Part shown: one piece after another, positions 13,823-21,816 of the stretch | Position numbering within the stretch: the first letter of the stretch is position 1 | Layout of the letters: every line of letters starts with the position of its first letter | Virus record (IMG/VR): IMGVR_UViG_3300029319_006748 | Coordinates: 1 to 34,967 of that record | Strand: one strand, 5' to 3' | DNA from: a virus | Length of the DNA stretch: 34,967 nucleotides | Notes under the pieces: model-generated | Databases searched by the model: none | The model's input: only the letters and a program-made list of their open reading frames with translations | Told to the model about the DNA's origin: nothing | Translations under genes and position numbers: made by a program

Positions 13823-15300
13823 TGGAACAGCAAAATAATTTTAATTTATCAGATACAGCCGCTGAAAGAGCTGTTCTGGCTGGTATATTTAGCTATGGTT
13901 CTACTGCATACTTTGATGTGGCTGACATAGTGTCTGAGAAAACGTTTACTGTAGACTCAAACATGGCTATTTACAAATGTATAAAGCATGTGCTTGAAGA
14001 TGATGACACCTCGCAGATTGACATGCCAACCATACTCTCTGCTGCGTCTGAACTGAACTTGTCGTCGTTCTTTGATAAAAAAGATGAAATAAAATACCTA
14101 GATGCGGTCGGAAGATTTCCAGTTAATTTAGAGAATGTCAGGAAATTTGCTGCGAAGATTAGGAAGCTAGAGATAGCTAGGCTTCTTGACAATCAGCTAG
14201 AACAAGCAAAAGGGAAAATCCAAAACCTGAAAGGCGACGAGACAGTAAATCACATCCTTGGTATAGCTGAGGATGCTATTTTTGATTTCGGCAATCTTCT
14301 TAACCAAGAAAATGAAAACCCAGAACTTCTTGGTAAAGACATACGTTCATATATCCAGTCTTTAGAAGAAAATCCGTCTGAATTGATGGGCATATCAACA
14401 GGATACCCTGTGTATGATGAAGCAATAGGAGGAGGACTTAGAAGAGGCACTGTGAATGTTATTGGAGCTAGGCCAAAAACTGGTAAAACTCTTTTGTCTG
14501 ATAATATAGGTATGCACATAGCGTCAGAACTAAATATTCCTGTGCTTAATCTAGACACAGAAATGACTGCTGAAGACCATAAACATAGGAGCTTGGCCGC
14601 TTTAAGCGAGGTTTCGATTAATGATATTGAAACAGGGACGTTCAAAGAAGTTCCAGACAAGCGAGAGAGAGTTTACAGGGCTGGTGACAAACTAGATGCA
14701 ATGCCTTATTACCACAGGTCTATTGGTGGCGTGTCATTTGAAGAGCAGTTAGCTATCATACGTAGATGGCTTGCTAGAGAGGTTGGGCTAAACGATGATG
14801 GAACAGCTAAGCAGTGTGTTATTATATATGACTATTTGAAGCTGATGACCTCAGACTCCATCTCTAACAGCATGGCAGAGTTTCAGGTGCTTGGCTTCAT
14901 GATGACTGGTCTTCATAATTTTGCTCTTAGGTACAAAGTTCCTGTCTTGTCTTTTATACAACTAAATAGAGACGGCATAAACAGAGAGTCTACCGACGCT
15001 GCAAGCGGTTCAGACAGAATTATATGGCTGTGTAGTAACTTTAGCATTTTCAAAAAGAAGTCTGATGAAGAGATAGCTGAAGACGGAGCAGGCAACGGAA
15101 ACAGAAAGTTAGTTCCTATTGTGGCAAGACATGGAGGAGGTCTTGAAGATGGTGATTATATTAACATGCACATGAAGGGTTGGTGTGCTAAAATTGAAGA
15201 AGGCGAAACTGCCTCTGAGCTTAGAAGAAACTCGGGCTCTTCTGAACAAGGTTTTGTAGTTGAGGGTGAAGAAGATGAAGACGACGAATTCCTATTCTAA
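13822..15300 (+). CDS. dnaB: Replicative DNA helicase, DnaB-like
   Basis: The 492-aa protein has an N-terminal all-helical DnaB_N-type domain (DTAAERAVLAGIFSYG, residues ~10-110) and a RecA-type C-terminal motor. Walker A GARPKTGKT is at about residues 215-223, the DxE region VLNLDTEMT follows, the Walker B stretch is CVIIYDYLKLM, and motif H4-like residues are in VPVLSFIQLNRDG. The start is the ATG at 13822 overlapping the TGA of the zinc-ribbon gene. Beginning at 13786 would add 12 residues with no support. It unwinds the fork as a hexamer and probably pairs with the primase encoded next. Confidence 0.93.
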   Translation: MEQQNNFNLSDTAAERAVLAGIFSYGSTAYFDVADIVSEKTFTVDSNMAIYKCIKHVLEDDDTSQIDMPTILSAASELNLSSFFDKKDEIKYLDAVGRFPVNLENVRKFAAKIRKLEIARLLDNQLEQAKGKIQNLKGDETVNHILGIAEDAIFDFGNLLNQENENPELLGKDIRSYIQSLEENPSELMGISTGYPVYDEAIGGGLRRGTVNVIGARPKTGKTLLSDNIGMHIASELNIPVLNLDTEMTAEDHKHRSLAALSEVSINDIETGTFKEVPDKRERVYRAGDKLDAMPYYHRSIGGVSFEEQLAIIRRWLAREVGLNDDGTAKQCVIIYDYLKLMTSDSISNSMAEFQVLGFMMTGLHNFALRYKVPVLSFIQLNRDGINRESTDAASGSDRIIWLCSNFSIFKKKSDEEIAEDGAGNGNRKLVPIVARHGGGLEDGDYINMHMKGWCAKIEEGETASELRRNSGSSEQGFVVEGEEDEDDEFLF

Positions 15301-16372
15301 AGTAGACCCATATAAGCTGGCTGAACTAGAGTTGCAAATCCTAGACAGGATAGAAGACCTTCTTGAATTCTTTGATATTGAGTATACAAGAAACTACAGC
15401 CGCATCATGTGTCAATGCCCAATACATCAAGGTGACAATCCAACAGCCTTGAACTTGTACTTAGACGGCCATACAAGACCGGGACATTGGGTTTGCAATA
15501 CTAGGCAATGTCAGGAAGTCTTCAAACCAACACTCACAGGCTTTATAAGAGGCATCTTATCAGCTAGAAAAGGATGGGAAAAGCCCGGAGACCAGATAGA
15601 AAGCTTTAAGAATACTGTTGACTTTATGACATCTTTCTGTGGCCGCAATCTGTCTAGCTTCAATGTAAGCGCAGCAGAAGCGGAGAAAAGAAAGTTTCAC
15701 TCCAAAATAAGCAGTATACGAAAAAGTGAAAAAGCGAACCAAATGTCTATTCCTAGACAAAGAGTGGTTTCTAGCCTAGCAATTCCTTCGCAGTACTATT
15801 CTATGAGAGGTTTTAGCCAAGACATACTTCGCAAGTATGATGTAGGAGAATGTACAAATCATGAGTCATTTATGCGAGGCAGAGTTGTTGTGCCTATATA
15901 CGACATAAAGCACAGAAACATGATTGCATGTTCTGGAAGGACACTCAAAGAAGGAGTAAAGCCAAAATGGATTCACAGCTCAGGCTTTGATGCAGACTCT
16001 TGCCTTTACAATTCTTGGTTTGCTAAGGACTTTATAAAAGAGTCTAATATAGCTATACTTGTTGAAGGGCCAGCAGATGTTTGGAGACTCGAAGAAAACG
16101 GGATTCATAACTCTGTGGCAATGTTTGGAACTACACTTAGCGATGGACAAAAAGATGTTCTTGATATGATGGGTGCTATGTCGCTGATTATTATGACAGA
16201 TAATGATGATGCAGGCAGGAAAGGCGCAATAAACACACTAAATAAATGCCAAAGAACATACCGTGTCTACATACCAAATTTTACTGGAAGTGATGTTGGT
16301 GACATAAGCCTAGACAGCATAACATCGGACATAAAACCTTTAATTGAAAAAATTAAGAGGACTCAATTCTAA
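15275..16372 (+). CDS. dnaG: DnaG-like DNA primase
   Basis: I chose the ATG at 15275 because GAGGG (15262-15266) lies 8 bases upstream; GTG 15266 and TTG 15260 are alternatives. The CHC2-type zinc site is Cys48, His51, Cys74 and Cys79. The Toprim domain has its catalytic Glu at about residue 264 (VEGPADVW) and the TDNDDAG motif near residue 308. The protein is 365 aa, much shorter than bacterial DnaG, and lacks a helicase-binding C-terminal domain. It synthesises RNA primers at the fork. It overlaps the helicase gene by 26 bases. Confidence 0.9.
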   Translation: MKTTNSYSKVDPYKLAELELQILDRIEDLLEFFDIEYTRNYSRIMCQCPIHQGDNPTALNLYLDGHTRPGHWVCNTRQCQEVFKPTLTGFIRGILSARKGWEKPGDQIESFKNTVDFMTSFCGRNLSSFNVSAAEAEKRKFHSKISSIRKSEKANQMSIPRQRVVSSLAIPSQYYSMRGFSQDILRKYDVGECTNHESFMRGRVVVPIYDIKHRNMIACSGRTLKEGVKPKWIHSSGFDADSCLYNSWFAKDFIKESNIAILVEGPADVWRLEENGIHNSVAMFGTTLSDGQKDVLDMMGAMSLIIMTDNDDAGRKGAINTLNKCQRTYRVYIPNFTGSDVGDISLDSITSDIKPLIEKIKRTQF

Positions 16373-17154
16373 TGGAACAGAGAATACTAGGATTTGCAGG
16401 TAGAAAGCAGAGTGGTAAAAACACCTGCGCAAACTTAATTATTGGTTTGGAGATGATGTCTCTTGGGCTGACATCTGGATTCAAGATAACCAATGAAGGT
16501 AAGCTTTGGGTGGCTGATGTCCTTGGAGACGTAGACAGCTCTGGCGTGTTTGATGTGTTTAATGAGTCGGTGGCGATGAAAGACTTTCTAAAGGTTAAGC
16601 TAGACCCGTTCATAAAGATATATTCTTTTGCTGATTTGCTTAAGAAAAATGTTTGCATGGATATTTTTGGACTAACAAGAGAGCAGTGTTATGGAACAGA
16701 CGAACAAAAGAACTCTGATTCAAATGTGTGTTGGGGGGACGTTCCATTTGCGAATAGCAATTTCCGCTCCAAAAAGCTAACTGCCAGAGAACTTATGCAG
16801 TATGTAGGAACAGACTTCTTTAGAGCAACAAACCCTAACATTTGGGTTGACGCTACAATTAGAAAAATTAAAGCTGAGGGTTGCTACATGCCGATTATAT
16901 GTGACTGCAGGTTTCCTAACGAGGTATCTGGCATACAAGAAGCAGGAGGCAAAGTTATAAGGCTGACTAGAGGTCAAAACTCAGAGGACTGTCATTCAAG
17001 CGAGACTGCTCTTGATGAAGATAACTATGATTGGAAAAACTTTGATGCTGTAATTGATAACAAAAATATGGTTCTAGCTGAACAAAACAAAGCTCTATAT
17101 GAGACACTTGCAAGTTTCGGCTGGGTAGACATGTCTGTTCTTCAGGAGGACTAG
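16372..17154 (+). CDS. Deoxynucleoside monophosphate kinase (T4 gp1-like)
   Basis: The 260-aa P-loop kinase has GFAGRKQSGKNT at residues 7-18. Further features include the FADLLKKNVCMDIFGL segment, a TARELMQYVGTDFFR helix and a late CDCRFPNEVSGIQEAGG segment with the D-R pair typical of dNMP kinases. It would phosphorylate deoxynucleoside monophosphates on the path from host DNA breakdown and RNR to dNTPs. It starts on the last base of the primase stop. The AGGAGG near its 3' end serves the next gene. Confidence 0.82.
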   Translation: MEQRILGFAGRKQSGKNTCANLIIGLEMMSLGLTSGFKITNEGKLWVADVLGDVDSSGVFDVFNESVAMKDFLKVKLDPFIKIYSFADLLKKNVCMDIFGLTREQCYGTDEQKNSDSNVCWGDVPFANSNFRSKKLTARELMQYVGTDFFRATNPNIWVDATIRKIKAEGCYMPIICDCRFPNEVSGIQEAGGKVIRLTRGQNSEDCHSSETALDEDNYDWKNFDAVIDNKNMVLAEQNKALYETLASFGWVDMSVLQED

Positions 17155-17160
17155 AAAATT
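17144..17160 (+). promoter_or_regulatory. Shine-Dalgarno AGGAGG followed by an apparent AUU start codon
   Basis: AGGAGGA spans 17144-17150 and ATT at 17158-17160 is 8 bases after the final G, an optimal spacing. No ATG, GTG or TTG is available there: the frame runs directly from the in-frame TAG of the upstream gene into AAA ATT ATA ATC. The first ATG (17203) would remove 15 residues that belong to the nuclease signature. Confidence 0.6.
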
Positions 17161-18180
17161 ATAATCACATATTTTAGGTCGTCTAGCTACAACTGCCACA
17201 CTATGTGTCCGCAGCAATATTTCTGCGAGTATGTACTTGGTTGGAGAGGGAAAGGTGGCCTCAAAGCAGACAAAGGCACTATCGTACACAAAGCCTTGGA
17301 AGTTCTTGCGTTATCAAAGAAAGCAAAGCAAGAAGGAAAAAAGATTTTTGTAGATGATGTAGTAGGCAAGGTCTTTACAAGCTACTGTGATATAAATGAG
17401 CTTGTTGAGAATGTCTATAATTATTATTCGTCGGCATTTGACTATCACGACTGGAAGCCTCTAGACTTGAAGCATTGCAAAGACTGGACTTGGAAAGCAT
17501 TGCAATTGAACGATGGAATGTTTGACCCAAGAAAAAGAACAATAGTAGATGCAGAACCTCATTTTGACTTTGAGATTGATGAAGACTGGGCTGACTATGA
17601 GTATGAAGTAAACGGAGAAAAAGTTTCTGGAAAGCTTGCAATGAAAGGAACTATTGACCTCATTACTAAGGTTGACGACGGGTTTTATGAAATCATAGAC
17701 TGGAAGACAGGCAAGAGGCTAGATTGGGCTACAGGCAAACAGAAAACATACGAGAAGCTTCAGAATGACCCCCAGCTTAGAATCTATCACTATGCCGCTT
17801 CAGTTTTATATCCAGACGTTGACAACATAATGATTACGATTTACTTTATCAATGATGGTGGGCCATTCTCACTGTGCTTCGATAGGTCTGATATTCCTAA
17901 GACTAAACAAATAATAAAAGAAAAATTTGAAAAAATTAAGTCCACTAGAATACCAAGGTTGAACAAGTCTTGGAAATGTAGTAAGCTGTGTCATCAGGGC
18001 AAGACGACTTTTGAAGGAACTCACATAAAACCTCAGTTGAATAGGTATGGAGAGACAATGACTAAGTGCCAGCAGGTTCGCCAAGCTATAGAGCTGCACG
18101 GCATAGATACTGTGTCTCAAAAGTATAAACAAATAGGTCATGAGGTTACGAAGTATAAAGCTCCCGGAAGTACAGAATGA
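17158..18180 (+). CDS. RecB/Cas4-like PD-(D/E)XK exonuclease
   Basis: Starting at ATT 17158 the protein is 340 aa and opens with IITYFRSSSYNCHTMCPQQY, the S-x-S...CPxxYxxxY...G signature of this family. GTIVHKALE holds the catalytic His motif, and Asp167 (TIDLI) and Asp181-x-Lys183 (IIDWKTG) form the nuclease core. A C-terminal CSKLC and a later Cys could join an N-terminal Cys in a [4Fe-4S] cluster, as in Cas4 and AddB. It probably resects DNA ends in phage recombination or replication. The only canonical start (ATG 17203) would cut off the conserved N-terminus. Confidence 0.82.
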   Translation: MIITYFRSSSYNCHTMCPQQYFCEYVLGWRGKGGLKADKGTIVHKALEVLALSKKAKQEGKKIFVDDVVGKVFTSYCDINELVENVYNYYSSAFDYHDWKPLDLKHCKDWTWKALQLNDGMFDPRKRTIVDAEPHFDFEIDEDWADYEYEVNGEKVSGKLAMKGTIDLITKVDDGFYEIIDWKTGKRLDWATGKQKTYEKLQNDPQLRIYHYAASVLYPDVDNIMITIYFINDGGPFSLCFDRSDIPKTKQIIKEKFEKIKSTRIPRLNKSWKCSKLCHQGKTTFEGTHIKPQLNRYGETMTKCQQVRQAIELHGIDTVSQKYKQIGHEVTKYKAPGSTE

Positions 18181-18389
18181 AAACTAGAATCCATGTAAGA
18201 CTAGAGCAGCTGAAAGGTGTTAAGAGAAACCTAGAGCTGTCAGCCACTGAGCATATAGATAAGTCTTCGTACATGCAAATGCTTGACATGAATATAGAAG
18301 CACTTACAGATATTGTGACTCTTGTAGATGCTGTAAATAACAATGAGTCAGATAAAGTTGAAGATTGGTTTAAGAGGTTCAAACAGTGA
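18177..18389 (+). CDS. Small helical protein, 70 aa
   Basis: The gene fits exactly between the nuclease and polymerase genes, with an ATGA overlap at 18177 and its stop overlapping the polymerase GTG. The protein is almost all helix (HVRLEQLKGVKRNLELSA...MLDMNIEALTDIVTLV) with an acidic C-terminal half. It could be a coiled-coil adapter. No family is recognised. Confidence 0.55.
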   Translation: MKTRIHVRLEQLKGVKRNLELSATEHIDKSSYMQMLDMNIEALTDIVTLVDAVNNNESDKVEDWFKRFKQ

Positions 18390-20302
18390 AATATTTTCCA
18401 TTAATATGCCACACACACTACAGTTTGCTAAAAGGTCTGAACAAACCAAAGGACATAGCTAAGCGGATAAAACAGCTAGGTCTTGATGGCTGTTCTATAA
18501 CAGACTTTTCTACGCTTGCTGGAGCTGTTGATTTTATTAAAGAGTTCAAGTCTCAAGAGCTTAAGCCTATACTAGGCTGCAAAATACCTCTTGAGACCGA
18601 ATATGGCCTAGCGTTTGTCACTGTGCTGGCTAAGAACACTGAAGGATGGAAAACGTTAGTAAGGCTTTCTTCTGAGTCTAACAACCCAGAAAACTACTCT
18701 AAGCAACCAAAATTGCCTTTAGATAAATTTAAAGAAATAGCTGACTCAAACATCTTTGTGATTGACGGACATATAGACTCACCACTATCTTGCGCTTTGC
18801 TTGACTATGATTTTTCAGAGTCTTCGGCACCTTACGATGCAGAGAGCTATGACGAAGCAAAAGCATATGTACATCCAGATTGGGTTGAAAGATGCAAAGC
18901 AATCATCTCTCACTATTGTGAAGCAGTTACTGAAGAAAATGTTTTGCTTTCTGTGCAGTTACAAGACTCGGCTAACCGTCCATGTCAAAAGCTTTTGGCA
19001 GATGGCATGAGATACCTGTCTAAGAATACAGGATGCAAGGCAATTGCTACGAATGACTCAAGATACGCAACACAACAAGACTGCGACGACCACAGAGTAC
19101 TGCTGTGCAATCTTATGAGGACAACGCTGCCTGAAGTAAAATCTAAGATGTCAAATGTATCGTCGGCTAGAAAAAATCTCCATAAACACTTCTTTAAGTC
19201 TTGCCAATACCACATACCATCTACTGAAGAGATGCAAGAATTGCATACTCAAGAAGAAATTTCAAACACGATGCTGGTGTCTTCTCAGTGTGGAGAGTAT
19301 GACATACTGAGAGCCCCAATCCTTCCTGAGTTCACTTGCCCAGAGGGTGAGTCACCTGATGACCACCTAAGAAATCTTTGCCGTAAAGGATGGAAAGAAA
19401 AAATAGAGGGAAAGATAACGCCAGAACAACAAGAAGATTATGTAAATAGAATAAACTCAGAACTTGAGGTTTTGCAAAGCTCAGGACTGTCTAGTTACTT
19501 TCTGATTGTTGCCGATATTATAAATGAAATTAGAGAAAGAGGCTGGCTTCCGGGTCCCGGCAGAGGCTCTGCTGCTGGATGTCTTGTTTCTTACCTTATT
19601 GGAATAACATCAATCGACCCTATAGAATATGGACTAATTTTTGAAAGATTCTATAACGCAGGTAGAAACACTGCCGATAGAGTATCTATGCCTGATATTG
19701 ATATGGATGTCCCTGTTTCTAAGAGAGATGAAATCATTGACTACATCAAGTCTAAATATGGCGAAGAAAAAGTTGCACAAATGATTACTTTTCAAACAAT
19801 GATGGGAAGGAGTGCAATGAAAGATGTCCTCAGAACCTATGGAGATGTTTCTTTTGAAGAGATGAACTCGATTACTGAAAACATACCTGATAAAGCAGAC
19901 ATAGCAGATGACCTTCAAGAGATGAAAGACTCTACTGGAGAATCCTCAATAATCAGATGGGCTTTGGAAAATAGAGCTGACAAACTAAGGGATTGGTGCT
20001 ACATAGATGAGAACAACAACCTACAAGGCAAGATGGCAAAGAGGTTTGAGCAAGCTATTAGACTAGAGGGAACAAAGAGAACTCAAAGCAAGCACGCTGC
20101 TGGTGTAATTATTTCTCCTCAGCCTCTTAATGAGATATGCCCTATGATTCTAGACCAGACAACTAAGAATATGGTTGCTGGAATGGAGATGCAGGATATG
20201 GAAGATATTGGTATGATTAAGTTTGATGTTTTAGGCGTTGCTATGCTCGATAAGATTATGGGAGTCCAGAGCATCTTGGCGAATGGAGATATAAATGACT
20301 GA
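18386..20302 (+). CDS. dnaE: DNA polymerase III alpha, N-terminal half (PHP + palm)
   Basis: The 638-aa protein matches the N-terminal part of bacterial DnaE. The PHP domain starts at once (HTHYSLLKG, His9/His11; the later TDH is TDF, so the PHP site is incomplete). The palm carries catalytic Asp437 and Asp439 (PDIDMD) and the third Asp614 (IKFDVLG), equivalent to E. coli D401, D403 and D555. The protein stops 24 residues after the last Asp, before the fingers. The GTG start overlaps the preceding stop. The fingers and C-terminal domains are encoded by a separate gene at 21817-23463, and the two together total 1186 aa, near the usual DnaE length. Confidence 0.92.
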   Translation: MKYFPLICHTHYSLLKGLNKPKDIAKRIKQLGLDGCSITDFSTLAGAVDFIKEFKSQELKPILGCKIPLETEYGLAFVTVLAKNTEGWKTLVRLSSESNNPENYSKQPKLPLDKFKEIADSNIFVIDGHIDSPLSCALLDYDFSESSAPYDAESYDEAKAYVHPDWVERCKAIISHYCEAVTEENVLLSVQLQDSANRPCQKLLADGMRYLSKNTGCKAIATNDSRYATQQDCDDHRVLLCNLMRTTLPEVKSKMSNVSSARKNLHKHFFKSCQYHIPSTEEMQELHTQEEISNTMLVSSQCGEYDILRAPILPEFTCPEGESPDDHLRNLCRKGWKEKIEGKITPEQQEDYVNRINSELEVLQSSGLSSYFLIVADIINEIRERGWLPGPGRGSAAGCLVSYLIGITSIDPIEYGLIFERFYNAGRNTADRVSMPDIDMDVPVSKRDEIIDYIKSKYGEEKVAQMITFQTMMGRSAMKDVLRTYGDVSFEEMNSITENIPDKADIADDLQEMKDSTGESSIIRWALENRADKLRDWCYIDENNNLQGKMAKRFEQAIRLEGTKRTQSKHAAGVIISPQPLNEICPMILDQTTKNMVAGMEMQDMEDIGMIKFDVLGVAMLDKIMGVQSILANGDIND

Positions 20303-20858
20303 TTTGAACTGTACTAGATGCACGCTCTGCGAAACAAGAACAAATGTCGTCGCTGGCAAAGGTAATAAAAAAGCTAAGCTAATGCTTGTCGGAGAAGCTC
20401 CGGGAGCTGACGAAGACCTACTCGGAGAGCCATTTGTAGGAAGATGTGGCGACTTACTTACGAAAATGCTTACAGATTTAGGGATAGACAGGGAAAATGT
20501 TTATATCACAAATACTGTGAAATGCAGACCAGTTGAAGGCAAAAAGAACAGACCTCCTAAGAAAGAGGAAATCCAATCCTGCAAGAACTGGCTCTGGAAA
20601 GAGATTCAAGAGGTTGCACCAAAGGTTATCGTTACCTTTGGTAAGGTTCCTACATCCCTACTGCTGAAAATCTCAAAACATAAACTCAAACTTGGAGATG
20701 TTGTTGGCAAAATGCAGTCTGTTGACTATACTGATTCAGTCATCGTGCCTTGCTACCACCCTTCTTACCTGATGCAGACAGGAAGAGGAAAGATGCAGCA
20801 CTCTTTAGACGCAATATCTGTCGCTAAGGATATAAGTGATGGAAAGACAATTTTCTAA
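20295..20858 (+). CDS. Uracil-DNA glycosylase, family 4 (Fe-S type)
   Basis: The 187-aa protein has the family-4 UDG motif A GEAPGADEDLLGEPFVGRCG at residues 33-52 and motif B HPSYLMQ near the C-terminus. Cysteines for a [4Fe-4S] cluster are at the N-terminus (CTRCTLC), in NTVKCRP and in IQSCKNW. It removes uracil from DNA, limiting misincorporated dUTP or cytosine deamination. It is one of three genes lying between the two polymerase halves, and its start overlaps the end of the N-half by 8 bases. Confidence 0.92.
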   Translation: MTDLNCTRCTLCETRTNVVAGKGNKKAKLMLVGEAPGADEDLLGEPFVGRCGDLLTKMLTDLGIDRENVYITNTVKCRPVEGKKNRPPKKEEIQSCKNWLWKEIQEVAPKVIVTFGKVPTSLLLKISKHKLKLGDVVGKMQSVDYTDSVIVPCYHPSYLMQTGRGKMQHSLDAISVAKDISDGKTIF

Positions 20859-21138
20859 AGACGAAGATATATTTGAAGCATGCCACCTATTCTTAGGAGA
20901 ATTCTACGACCCCTACATTAGCGATGTAGATGCTGTAGTACTGGCAATGTACAGAGCCTCAAAAGAATTAACCAAGCTAAGAGAACAAAAACATAAAACC
21001 AATATGATAACTTCGATGGTGCATGAATTTGAGAATAGCACTAATGAGTCTGTTATATCATCGCTGAAAGAACGGAATACAGATTTGCTGATGAAAATTA
21101 GAAAGATAATTAAACATGTTGGCGCTGGAGATAACTAA
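20839..21138 (+). CDS. Hypothetical helical protein between the polymerase halves, 99 aa
   Basis: AAGGA at 20826-20830 gives an 8-base spacer to ATG 20839, better than the GTG one codon earlier. The protein is entirely helical with many charged residues (ASKELTKLREQKHKTN, LLMKIRKIIKHVG). No family is recognised. It is the middle one of the three genes separating the polymerase halves, overlapping the UDG by 20 bases and abutting the exonuclease start. It is a candidate polymerase accessory factor by position only. Confidence 0.55.
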   Translation: MERQFSKDEDIFEACHLFLGEFYDPYISDVDAVVLAMYRASKELTKLREQKHKTNMITSMVHEFENSTNESVISSLKERNTDLLMKIRKIIKHVGAGDN

Positions 21139-21815
21139 TGAATCACAATAAAATTTGCGTATTTGACTTTGAAACTGATGGAACTAACACAGAGACGCTT
21201 AATCCTGTACAGTTAGCCGCCGTTATAGTTGATGCTAGAAAGCTTGAACTTATTGACGGAGCTGAGTTCAATTCTTTTATTAGGCCTCTCGATTTTGATG
21301 AGCAAGATTACTTTGATTCGCACAAGTCAACTATAGAGTGGCACTCAAACATCAGGAACTGTTCCGTTAAGGACATTCTGTCTCTTTGGGATAAATCGCC
21401 CTCGCAAAAGAGTGTGTGGGAAAACTTCATGACGTTTCTTGATAAATATCATATTTCAGGCAAAAGAAAGTCAAAGTTTACAGCACCTATAGCTTGCGGG
21501 TATAATATACTTGGCTTTGATATGCCAATCATCAACAAAATCTCAGAGAGATACTCGTCTGGTAAGCAGGTTTTCCATCCTAGAGATAAAGTTGATTTAA
21601 TGCACTGGATGTTTCCGTGGTTTGAAAACTCTGCTGAGGTCAAAAGTTTCAGCATGGACAATATGCGAGAATATTTTGGTATGTCAACAGCGGGCGCTCA
21701 CGATGCGTTGAAAGACGTTAAAGACACAGCTCAGCTATTCTGTAGATTTCAAAAACTATTTCGCAGAACAGCAGACAAAGTAAAGTTTAAGAATTCATTT
21801 TTATTGAGAGACTAG
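21138..21815 (+). CDS. DnaQ-like 3'-5' exonuclease (DEDDh)
   Basis: The 225-aa protein has Exo I FDFETDG with Asp10 and Glu12, an Exo II-like NILGFDMPIIN segment, and Exo III HDALKDVKD with His188 and Asp193, the DEDDh set. It is probably the proofreading subunit acting in trans with the split Pol III alpha, like the epsilon subunit. The gene lies directly before the C-terminal polymerase gene with a 1-base gap. No clamp-binding or theta-like element is seen. Confidence 0.88.
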   Translation: MNHNKICVFDFETDGTNTETLNPVQLAAVIVDARKLELIDGAEFNSFIRPLDFDEQDYFDSHKSTIEWHSNIRNCSVKDILSLWDKSPSQKSVWENFMTFLDKYHISGKRKSKFTAPIACGYNILGFDMPIINKISERYSSGKQVFHPRDKVDLMHWMFPWFENSAEVKSFSMDNMREYFGMSTAGAHDALKDVKDTAQLFCRFQKLFRRTADKVKFKNSFLLRD

Positions 21816-21816
21816 T

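Noticed and set aside
17203-17205. ATG 17203 as the start of the RecB/Cas4-like nuclease.
   Set aside because: It is far from the AGGAGG at 17144-17149 and would delete the conserved N-terminal SSSYN segment; the ATT at 17158 fits better on both counts.
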